Below are positions 1 through 5,432 of a stretch of 7,730 bases of DNA, one piece after another. The position numbers and the translations under genes were made by a program. The stretch spans positions 1-7,730 of the forward strand of contig DKAU01000015.1 of NCBI GenBank assembly GCA_002450925.1, written 5' to 3'. Position 1 is the first letter of the stretch, and the number at the start of each line of letters is the position of its first letter. The notes below the pieces were generated by a model. It saw only the letters and a list, made by a program, of their open reading frames with translations. It was not told the DNA's origin and did no database searches. This stretch comes from Thiobacillus sp. UBA6918. Its GTDB lineage: Bacteria; Pseudomonadota; Gammaproteobacteria; Burkholderiales; Thiobacillaceae.

Positions 1-1
1 G

Positions 2-490
2 GTGGTGGACTTCCCCATGTTCGAATACGACGAGGAAGCCAAGCGCTGGGTTGCGCTGCACCATCCCTTTACCGCGCCTGCACATGGCCACGAGGAATTG
101 CTGGAAAGTGATCCCGGCAAATGCCTGTCGCGTGCCTACGACATGGTGATCAACGGCTGGGAAGTCGGCGGCGGTTCGATCCGCATCCACAGTGAAGCGG
201 TTCAGGAGAAAGTTTTCAAGGCGCTGGCCATCAGCGAAGAAGAACAGCGCGCCAAGTTCGGCTTCCTGCTCGATGCGCTGCAATACGGGGCGCCACCGCA
301 TGGCGGCCTGGCTTTTGGACTGGATCGTCTGGTGACCCTGGTGACAGGTGCCGAGTCCATACGCGACGTCATTGCCTTCCCCAAAACCCAGCGCGCCAAC
401 GATCTGATGACCGAAGCGCCCAACGTGGTGGATGAGAAGCAGTTGCGCGAGTTGCACATCCGTCTGCGCAATACCGCGCCTGCGGCTTAA
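2..490 (+). CDS. aspS: Aspartyl-tRNA synthetase, C-terminal part (5' end outside window)
   Basis: This is the 3' end of a class II aspartyl-tRNA synthetase, the cytoplasmic enzyme that charges tRNA-Asp using ATP. About 162 residues are visible of a protein that is usually near 590. Counting from the first visible codon, the sequence has HPFTAP (21-26), the conserved stretch YDMVINGWEVGGGSIRIH (46-63), class II motif 3 GGLAFGLDRL (101-110, with the ATP-contacting Arg at 109) and FPKTQRANDLMTEAP (126-140). All of these are typical of bacterial AspRS. The frame is open at the left edge, so the GTG at position 2 is not the real start. It leads the plus-strand cluster and is followed after 20 bases by nudB, a neighbour order I associate with betaproteobacteria. 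The sequence does not tell whether it is the discriminating or the Asn-tolerant type. Identification is very secure. Confidence 0.97.
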   Translation: MVDFPMFEYDEEAKRWVALHHPFTAPAHGHEELLESDPGKCLSRAYDMVINGWEVGGGSIRIHSEAVQEKVFKALAISEEEQRAKFGFLLDALQYGAPPHGGLAFGLDRLVTLVTGAESIRDVIAFPKTQRANDLMTEAPNVVDEKQLRELHIRLRNTAPAA

Positions 491-510
491 GGCCTTTCAA
501 GCAGAGGCTG

Positions 511-963
511 TTGAGCAAGCCCTTCAAGATTCCGGTTTCGGTTCTGGTGGTGATCCATACCCCGGACCAACAAATCCTGTTGCTGGAGCGCGCTGATCAT
601 CCCGGCTGGTGGCAGTCCGTTACGGGTTCCCAGAATCCCGGGGAAACGCTGGTTGAAACGGCTGCTCGCGAGGTTCTGGAGGAAACCGGCCTCGATGTTC
701 ATGGGCATAAACTGGTCGATTGGGGCTACAGCAACTTGTATGAAATATACGATTGCTACCGACATCGCTATCCTCCCGAAGTCACGCACAACACGGAGCA
801 CGTTTTCAGCCTGGAAGTGCCCGAACCGCTTCCAGTTGCTCTGGCCCCGCGCGAGCATTTGAATTTTCTGTGGCTGCCTGTTGAAGAAGCGGCTGGCAAG
901 TGTTTTTCGCCCAGCAACGCAGAAGCCATACGAAGGTTGGAAAAAGGCGAGCTTCCCGGCTAG
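511..963 (+). CDS. nudB: Dihydroneopterin triphosphate diphosphatase (NudB-type Nudix hydrolase)
   Basis: This is a 150-residue Nudix hydrolase that probably removes pyrophosphate from 7,8-dihydroneopterin triphosphate, an early step of folate synthesis. The Nudix box is complete at residues 39-61: G39-x5-E45-x7-R53-E54-x2-E57-E58-x-G60-L61, with the Mg-binding glutamates present. NudB-specific resemblance is seen in the N-terminal PVSVLVVI (8-15), WWQSVTGS (33-40), the RHRYPPEVTHNTEH stretch and the EHLNFLWLP segment near the C terminus. The length matches E. coli NudB (about 150). The start is a TTG at 511, chosen because it gives the usual short lead before PVSVLVVI and no in-frame ATG is near. 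A weak GAGG lies 3 bases upstream. It sits 20 bases after aspS and 9 bases before the next gene. A different Nudix substrate cannot be excluded, but NudB is the best match. Confidence 0.92.
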   Translation: MSKPFKIPVSVLVVIHTPDQQILLLERADHPGWWQSVTGSQNPGETLVETAAREVLEETGLDVHGHKLVDWGYSNLYEIYDCYRHRYPPEVTHNTEHVFSLEVPEPLPVALAPREHLNFLWLPVEEAAGKCFSPSNAEAIRRLEKGELPG

Positions 964-972
964 CATTGGTTT

Positions 973-1731
973 ATGAGTGCCGCAAAAGAAATCCATGTCG
1001 CCAGCTACAACATCCACAAGGGGATGTCACATTTCAACCGGCGGCTGACAATCCATGAGATGCGGGACAAACTGCGTGATCTGAACGTGGACCTGGCATT
1101 CTTGCAGGAAGTACAGGGGCTGCATGAAGGACGCGCGGCGCGCATACCGCACTGGCCGGAGAAGCCGCAACTCGAATTCCTGGCGGATACACTGTGGACG
1201 GATTTTGCCTACGGCAAGAATGCCGTGTATGACGAAGGGCATCACGGCAACGCCATTCTGTCGCGCTATCCGATTCTCTCCTGGGAGAACCTGGACATCT
1301 CAAGCCATTTCATGGAATCGCGCGGCATGCTCCACTGCGAGCTTCACCCCCCTGGTTGGCACGAGCCCCTGCATTGCATCAACGTGCATCTTGCGCTGAC
1401 AGAGAATGGCCGCAGCCGTCAGGTGCGCATGATTGTCGACCGAATCCGTGAAAGTGTGCCGCAATCTGCGCCGCTGGTGCTGGCGGGGGATTTTAATGAT
1501 TGGCGCATGCGTGCAACACGCCACCTGACCGATGAACTGGGCTTGAAGGAGGTGTTTCAGATGGCCCGGGGCGCACATGCGCGCAGCTATCCATCGGTGC
1601 TGCCGCTTTTCTCGCTGGACCGGATCTACGTACGAGGCCTGAACGTGAAGACCTGTGCCGTACATGCCGGCCCCGTTTGGCACAAGCTTTCTGATCACGC
1701 AGCGCTAACAGCGACATTGCTGCCGGAATGA
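973..1731 (+). CDS. Endonuclease/exonuclease/phosphatase family protein (YbhP-like)
   Basis: This is a 252-residue protein of the DNase I-like metal-dependent phosphodiesterase superfamily. The superfamily signature runs through the chain: SYN-IH at 11-15 (N13), QE at 45-46 (E46, metal ligand), HGNAILSRYPI in the middle, INVHLAL, GDFNDWR (D173, N175, D176), LDRIYV, and the terminal SDH (D241-H242, catalytic base pair). All expected catalytic residues are present, so it should be active on a phosphodiester, but the substrate is not known. There is no signal peptide or membrane segment, so it is probably cytoplasmic. Its stop overlaps the start of the cardiolipin synthase gene (ATGA at 1728-1731). 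In E. coli the homologous pair ybhP-ybhO(clsB) is also adjacent, which suggests a role linked to phospholipid metabolism. No clear Shine-Dalgarno sequence is seen. Confidence 0.88.
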   Translation: MSAAKEIHVASYNIHKGMSHFNRRLTIHEMRDKLRDLNVDLAFLQEVQGLHEGRAARIPHWPEKPQLEFLADTLWTDFAYGKNAVYDEGHHGNAILSRYPILSWENLDISSHFMESRGMLHCELHPPGWHEPLHCINVHLALTENGRSRQVRMIVDRIRESVPQSAPLVLAGDFNDWRMRATRHLTDELGLKEVFQMARGAHARSYPSVLPLFSLDRIYVRGLNVKTCAVHAGPVWHKLSDHAALTATLLPE

Positions 1732-2903
1732 AGGGTTATCTACCCGGGAACCAAATCACCCTGCTGAAGAACGGCGAGGAATTTTTCCCCGCGCTCGAAG
1801 CGGCTCTAAACGATGCGCGTAAATACGCGCACGTGGAAACATACATTTATCGGGATGACGATACAGGGCAGCGCATCGCACAGGCACTGATGCGCGCCGC
1901 GCAACGTGGTGTGGATACGCGTCTGCTTGTCGATGGGTTCGGGTCGCGGCCATTGCCCGAGAAAATATTCAAGAGCATGCAGGAGGCAGGTGTACAAGTC
2001 CTGGTCTACCGACCGGAGAGATCACGCTGGAGTCTGCGGCGTTATAGCCTGCGCCGTCTGCACCGGAAGTTGGCTGTCGTTGATAACAGTATAGGTTTTG
2101 TCGGCGGCATCAATATCATCAATGATGCAGACACCCCTGAACTTAACCCGCAATATGATTACGCTGTTGAGATTCAGGGGCCGATTGTTGGAGAAATCCT
2201 GTGGGCGGTTCGCAGGGTATGGAATCTGGTGTCGTGGTCGCAACTGCGTGGTAAGAGAGAGCGCAATCATCACGGCGTTGAATCGACTGAAACGGATGGA
2301 AGAACACATGCAAGGTTTCTGCTTCGTGACAGTTTTCGCAACCGGCGCACGATAGAGCGTGCTTACCTGCGCGCGATCGGCAAGGCCAGAAAAGAGATCC
2401 TCCTTGCAAACGCTTATTTTCTTCCGGGGACGCGATTCCGTTTGGCATTGATTGAGGCTGCCGCACGTGGCGTCAGGGTAGTCGTACTGGTGCAGGGCCG
2501 TACGGATCATGCCATGGCAAATTACGCCAAACAGGCTTTCTACGCACAACTGCTTGATGCGGGCGTGGAAATTTACGAGTACCAGAAGAGCGTGCTGCAT
2601 GCCAAGACCGCTGTCATCGACGGCATTTGGTCTACCGTGGGTTCTTCCAACATCGACCCTTTCAGCCTGGTGCTGTCACGGGAGGCGAATCTGGTTATCT
2701 ACGATCATGCTTTTGCCAGCGAATTGCGTTCAAGCATGATGAAAGAAATTGAAAGCGGTGCAGTGCGGGTCAGGGCGGAGTCCCTGAAAAACATCCCGTT
2801 AATCAAGCGATTCCTGATATGGGTCAGCTTTGGTGTGGTGCGCATCATGATGGGCATGGTGAACTATGCCCATCATGATCCGAAACCAACAAACAGGCCC
2901 TAA
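1728..2903 (+). CDS. clsB: Cardiolipin synthase B (phospholipase D superfamily)
   Basis: This is a 391-residue phospholipase D superfamily protein with two HKD motifs: HRKLAVVD (H112, K114, D119) followed by GFVGGINI, and HAKTAVID (H291, K293, D298) followed by GSSNIDPFSL. This two-motif layout without N-terminal membrane helices fits ClsB (YbhO; 413 residues in E. coli) rather than ClsA, which has two N-terminal transmembrane segments. The expected reaction joins phosphatidyl groups to make cardiolipin at the inner membrane. The C-terminal region (about 360-380) is hydrophobic and may help membrane contact. Translation is probably coupled to the upstream gene through the ATGA overlap. The 3' end carries a perfect 14-bp inverted repeat, and its stop codon overlaps by 4 bases the stop of the convergent cytochrome c gene. 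All catalytic residues are intact. Confidence 0.93.
   Translation: MKGYLPGNQITLLKNGEEFFPALEAALNDARKYAHVETYIYRDDDTGQRIAQALMRAAQRGVDTRLLVDGFGSRPLPEKIFKSMQEAGVQVLVYRPERSRWSLRRYSLRRLHRKLAVVDNSIGFVGGINIINDADTPELNPQYDYAVEIQGPIVGEILWAVRRVWNLVSWSQLRGKRERNHHGVESTETDGRTHARFLLRDSFRNRRTIERAYLRAIGKARKEILLANAYFLPGTRFRLALIEAAARGVRVVVLVQGRTDHAMANYAKQAFYAQLLDAGVEIYEYQKSVLHAKTAVIDGIWSTVGSSNIDPFSLVLSREANLVIYDHAFASELRSSMMKEIESGAVRVRAESLKNIPLIKRFLIWVSFGVVRIMMGMVNYAHHDPKPTNRP
2844..2879. repeat. Perfect 14-bp inverted repeat at the end of clsB
   Basis: The arms ATCATGATGGGCAT (2844-2857) and ATGCCCATCATGAT (2866-2879) are exact reverse complements separated by an 8-base loop. The structure lies inside clsB, ending 21 bases before its stop, and just past the convergent cytochrome c stop. 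Neither strand has a T-run after the stem, so it is not a standard intrinsic terminator. It could be a transcript 3'-end stabiliser or a bidirectional barrier for convergent transcription. It may also simply result from the encoded residues MMGM...AHH. Confidence 0.6.
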
Positions 2904-3277
2904 TGCAGGGTTGCCAGGTAGGCAGCCAGATCCTCTCGGCTCTGTGCGTCTGCCAGGCCATCGTAGTACATCTTTACGCCCGGTATGAGTTTGTTTGGTG
3001 CGGCAATGTAGGCCTCGAACACATCCTCTGTCCATTTGAGGCTGCTGTTCTTGATGGCATCTGAATATGAAAAGTTGTCGATGCTGCCTGCCTTGCGGCC
3101 AATGACGCCAAACAGCGATGGTCCCATCTTGTTTTTGTTGGGCAAGGCGCTATGACAGACCGAGCATTGCTGTGTAAATACGCTGTTGCCATGCACGGGG
3201 TCGCCGTGGGCGTGGGCGCCTTGTGTGGCTAGACCACCGATCATCAGCGCTGCAAGAACAAGATTGGGCTTGATCAT
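2900..3277 (-). CDS. Secreted monoheme class I cytochrome c
   Basis: This is a small periplasmic cytochrome c, likely the soluble electron carrier working with the outer-membrane cytochrome-porin encoded just upstream. With the ATG at 3277 it has 125 residues. A Sec signal peptide (MIKPNLVLAALMIGG...) ends at an AHA/HG cleavage site near residue 23. The heme-binding CSVCH is at 38-42. The class I fold is supported by GPSLFGVIGRKAG, YSDAIKNSSLKW, and PGVKMYYDGL with the probable axial Met at about 103, then the C-terminal helix REDLAAYLATL. An upstream in-frame ATG at 3286 would add three residues but lies only 2 bases from the AAGGAG ribosome site, against 11 bases for 3277, so the choice is not certain. 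AAGGAG itself overlaps the TAA of the upstream gene, pointing to co-transcription and probable translational coupling. It resembles c550-type carriers; no specific family name is assigned. Confidence 0.92.
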   Translation of the reverse strand: MIKPNLVLAALMIGGLATQGAHAHGDPVHGNSVFTQQCSVCHSALPNKNKMGPSLFGVIGRKAGSIDNFSYSDAIKNSSLKWTEDVFEAYIAAPNKLIPGVKMYYDGLADAQSREDLAAYLATLH

Positions 3278-3288
3278 GATAGTCATGG

Positions 3289-3294
3289 CTCCTT
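3289..3294 (-). promoter_or_regulatory. Ribosome binding site of the cytochrome c gene, overlapping the upstream stop
   Basis: AAGGAG reads on the minus strand from 3294 to 3289 and shares two A bases with the TAA stop (3295-3293) of the cytochrome-porin gene. It lies 2 bases before ATG 3286 and 11 bases before ATG 3277. Neither distance is ideal. The overlap suggests that translation of the second gene depends on the first. Confidence 0.6.
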
Positions 3295-4624
3295 AGAACG
3301 CAGTCCAGGCAAACAGGGAAAGGGTGTTGTTGTCATGGGCGCCATCGCTGGTGCCATCGAATTTGTTGTAGTAGGTGTACTGGAGGCCAAGGCGCAGGTT
3401 GGCCCAGGGTGCCATCCAGGAATCTTCCTTGCCTAACGGCGTCCAATCAGCTTGCAGCAAGTAGCCGTTGGAATTCGGGCTGCCGTTGAAACCGTCTGTC
3501 CATAGATCGGTATTCGTATTGCCCCGTACATCGAACAATCCTGCAGTCAGGCCGTAGGTGTTTTTGTAATGGTACGAAGCATTCAGGTCCAGGCGATTGA
3601 GGTGGCCTTTGGCAGAAGGATCCGACGAGACGATGTTCCGGGTTTCGTGGGTATAGCTGCCATTCAGGGTGTATATGTTTGTGCGGTCACCCAGGAACTG
3701 GTAGGAAGCGTCCACACCGAGATCGCGGTATTTGTCATGCACGCTGAACCCGTCAGGGCGGATATCAGCGCTCATTCCGAACAGTCCTACCGAATAGAAC
3801 TGATTACCCAGATCCTTCATGTAACCGAGACGCCAGTAGGGAGAGGTTTTATCGAGTTTGTTGTAGTCGGCAGGGTCTTCAAGATCGTTGACCTTTTCAA
3901 GGAAACCTTTAGAAAGTGAACGATATCCACCCAGTTCCGCATACCAGTTACGGTCGATCAGCGCGTAGGCATTCAAACCGATCACCTGCTGGCCAAGCAT
4001 GTCATCCAGCATCGTCGTATAGGACGGAGAGGGAGCGATATCGGCAGCCGTGTAGGGAAAGCGCCATGCACCAAAGGTGTTGGTTGGACTGGTGATCGTG
4101 GGGTTGTTGTTTAGGGACAAACCGGCTGTCACTGCATGACCGCCAAGCGTAAAGTCGCGTGCAAGACGTATGTCTGCCTGGTCTAAAGAGGAGAAATGAT
4201 CCAGGCCAGAATATGTGCCCTGGACAAATGCGCCCAGATTTGGAGCAATCTTGCCAGCCATGAACAGGGAAACTTCCTGCAAGACGGCATTGTTATTGGA
4301 TCTGAAATGTTCTGGAGCCGGATCCTGGTCTTTGCTGGTGTGGGTCAAGTTGGCGACCACCATGCCGGAAAGAGGAAGCAACCAGTCCTTGCTGCTGGTG
4401 TCTGTATAGCCGCGCATCTTGAAATTCATCCCATAAGGCGTCAATTGCGGGCCGAAAGCACCTACGTGGCAGGCGGCACATTCTTGTCCTGTTTGACGGG
4501 CAAAGCTGGGAACGGCCTGGGCATCGGCCACCAGAACAAGGTTCAGCCCTGCTATCGATGAGATAAGCCCGAACAAACGCCAAAGCAAGGATAAATTGAT
4601 TCTGGGCGAATTGAGGGTGATCAT
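3293..4624 (-). CDS. Cyc2-like outer-membrane cytochrome-porin fusion
   Basis: This is a 443-residue fusion of an N-terminal monoheme cytochrome segment and a C-terminal beta-barrel. A signal peptide ends at DAQA/VPS (about residue 37). It is followed by VPSFARQTG and the heme motif CAACH (C49, C52, H53), then LTPYGMNFKMRGYT. These match the signature that I recall for Cyc2, the outer-membrane Fe(II) oxidase of iron-oxidising bacteria. The remaining 360 or so residues show amphipathic, aromatic-rich strands (for example NWYAELGGYRSLS, QFYSVGLFGMSADI, RLDLNASYHYKN, ANLRLGLQYTYYNKF) and end in LSLFAWTAF, a typical terminal-Phe barrel signal. Length fits Cyc2 (roughly 400-500). The start at ATG 4624 is chosen because GGAG lies 6 bases upstream; a TTG at 4636 would overlap that site. 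The spacing after CXXCH is two residues longer than the Cyc2 pattern I remember, so this may be a sister family. Heme and barrel are well supported; iron as electron donor is inference. Confidence 0.8.
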   Translation of the reverse strand: MITLNSPRINLSLLWRLFGLISSIAGLNLVLVADAQAVPSFARQTGQECAACHVGAFGPQLTPYGMNFKMRGYTDTSSKDWLLPLSGMVVANLTHTSKDQDPAPEHFRSNNNAVLQEVSLFMAGKIAPNLGAFVQGTYSGLDHFSSLDQADIRLARDFTLGGHAVTAGLSLNNNPTITSPTNTFGAWRFPYTAADIAPSPSYTTMLDDMLGQQVIGLNAYALIDRNWYAELGGYRSLSKGFLEKVNDLEDPADYNKLDKTSPYWRLGYMKDLGNQFYSVGLFGMSADIRPDGFSVHDKYRDLGVDASYQFLGDRTNIYTLNGSYTHETRNIVSSDPSAKGHLNRLDLNASYHYKNTYGLTAGLFDVRGNTNTDLWTDGFNGSPNSNGYLLQADWTPLGKEDSWMAPWANLRLGLQYTYYNKFDGTSDGAHDNNTLSLFAWTAF

Positions 4625-4630
4625 TGTTTG

Positions 4631-4636
4631 CTCCAA
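4631..4636 (-). promoter_or_regulatory. Ribosome binding site of the cytochrome-porin gene
   Basis: TTGGAG reads on the minus strand from 4636 to 4631. Its GGAG core is 6 bases from the ATG at 4624, an ideal distance. It therefore decides against the in-frame TTG at 4636 as the start. Confidence 0.7.
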
Positions 4637-4640
4637 GAAG

Positions 4641-4662
4641 TGATTAGGGACTGATTAACGAT
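4641..4662. repeat. Direct repeat TGATTA pair, 11-bp spacing
   Basis: TGATTAGGGAC (4641-4651) and TGATTAACGAT (4652-4662) are adjacent 11-bp units sharing TGATTA. A third TGATTA occurs at 4684-4689. The 11-bp period is what OmpR/PhoB-type dimers recognise. The pair lies in the probable leader of the cytochrome-porin transcript, downstream of the proposed promoter, where a bound protein would block rather than activate. It could be a second, weaker site for the neighbouring regulator or for another OmpR-family protein, or it could be chance in an A/T-rich spacer. Confidence 0.35.
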
Positions 4663-4673
4663 GACGCAAACTT

Positions 4674-4701
4674 AATATGGCATTGATTAATCGTTGCTTA
4701 A
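4674..4701 (-). promoter_or_regulatory. Candidate promoter of the cytochrome-porin/cytochrome c operon
   Basis: On the minus strand a -35-like TTAAGC (4701-4696) and a -10-like CATATT (4679-4674, 4 of 6 to TATAAT) are separated by 16 bases. This would start transcription near 4667 and leave a leader of about 43 bases. The -35 match is poor (3 of 6) and overlaps one unit of the TTAA array. That is the arrangement expected for a promoter needing an activator bound at and upstream of -35. This is pattern matching only. Confidence 0.3.
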
Positions 4702-4729
4702 CTGGGCCTTAAGTATTTCTTAAGCAAAT
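4686..4729. promoter_or_regulatory. Tandem 11-bp operator array (TTAAG-N6-TTAAG, BqsR/PmrA/QseB-type box)
   Basis: Four consecutive 11-bp units start with an NTTAA core: ATTAATCGTTG (4686), CTTAACTGGGC (4697), CTTAAGTATTT (4708) and CTTAAGCAAAT (4719). The last two give an exact CTTAAG-N5-CTTAAG, equal to TTAAG-N6-TTAAG. From established knowledge as I recall it, PmrA boxes follow YTTAAK-N5-YTTAAK, and Pseudomonas BqsR recognises TTAAG-N6-TTAAG. The divergent response regulator belongs to this same QseB/PmrA group, so it is the obvious ligand. Four half-sites would hold two dimers. The array lies 45 bases before the regulator start and over or upstream of the candidate cytochrome promoter, so it could control both directions. 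Because CTTAAG is self-complementary the last pair could also form a hairpin, but the exact period over four units favours a protein site. Confidence 0.65.
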
Positions 4730-4773
4730 GAAAAGAGAATCCTGAAATACCACTTGTTACCGGACCTTGTTGA

Positions 4774-5427
4774 ATGAAGCTGCTGTTTGCCGAAGACGAT
4801 GCAATGATTGGTGAAAGCGCCAGGGAGGGCTTGCGTCAGTCAGGCTTTGTCGTGGATTGGGTGCAGGATGGTCGGGCGGCAGACCTGGCCCTTGAAACGG
4901 GCCAGTATTCCCTCCTGCTTCTGGATCTTGGCCTGCCCCACAAGGATGGATTGTCGATCTTGCGTGAATTGCGGCAATCCCAGAGTGAGCTGCCGGTCAT
5001 TATCATCACGGCGCGGGATGCGGTTGCCGACAGGGTGGCGGCGCTCAATATGGGCGCTGATGACTACCTCATCAAACCCTGCGATCTTGACGAAATGGTG
5101 GCGCGCATCCATGCCGTGCTTCGACGACACGCGGGACGAGGAAACCCGGAGCTTACCGTTGGCGGGCTGATGCTTAACCCGTTGACGCGAAAAGTCGCCA
5201 TGAACGGTAAACCCGTGATGCTCTCTCCCAAGGAGTTCTCCCTTCTTGCGGTATTGATGCATACACCGGGCAAAGTGATTTCCCGCCGGGAACTGGAAGA
5301 AAAGATATACGGCTGGAATGAAGAAGTGGCCAGTAATGCCATCGAGGTGCATCTGCACAACCTCAGGCGCAAGTTGGGAGCCGAGGTGATCAGCAATGTC
5401 CGCGGCGTGGGGTACAAGGTAACGTAG
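4774..5427 (+). CDS. OmpR-family response regulator, QseB/PmrA-like
   Basis: This is a 217-residue two-domain regulator. The receiver domain (1-120) has the acidic pair E7-D8-D9, phospho-acceptor D51 in LLLLDLGLP, T79 in IITARD, and K101 in LIKP. The C-terminal winged helix (about 125-217) has LSPKEFSLLAVLM, RRELEEKIYGWNEEVASNAIEVHLHNLRRKLG (recognition-helix region) and VRGVGYKV. The YGWNEEVASNAIEVHLHNLRRKLG segment is very close to the matching part of QseB, and PmrA/BasR and BqsR belong to the same group. When phosphorylated it should bind paired 11-bp half-sites, and such an array lies directly upstream (4686-4729), suggesting autoregulation plus control of the divergent cytochrome genes. 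No strong Shine-Dalgarno precedes ATG 4774. The sensor kinase starts 5 bases after its stop. The family is secure; the name qseB is withheld because the regulon probably differs. Confidence 0.93.
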   Translation: MKLLFAEDDAMIGESAREGLRQSGFVVDWVQDGRAADLALETGQYSLLLLDLGLPHKDGLSILRELRQSQSELPVIIITARDAVADRVAALNMGADDYLIKPCDLDEMVARIHAVLRRHAGRGNPELTVGGLMLNPLTRKVAMNGKPVMLSPKEFSLLAVLMHTPGKVISRRELEEKIYGWNEEVASNAIEVHLHNLRRKLGAEVISNVRGVGYKVT

Positions 5428-5432
5428 CCCAC

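Noticed and set aside
487..1017. Long minus-strand open frame opposite nudB (176 codons)
   Set aside because: It lies opposite a gene with an intact Nudix box and NudB-like ends, has no recognisable motif and no ribosome site. Treated as a shadow of high-GC coding sequence.
3569..3919. Plus-strand open frame opposite the cytochrome-porin gene
   Set aside because: The opposite strand has the signal peptide, heme motif and barrel strands; this frame shows no independent support.
4708..4724. CTTAAG-TATTT-CTTAAG as an RNA hairpin or terminator
   Set aside because: The stem would be only 6 A/T-rich pairs with no T-run, and the two copies are in phase with two more 11-bp units, which fits a protein operator better.
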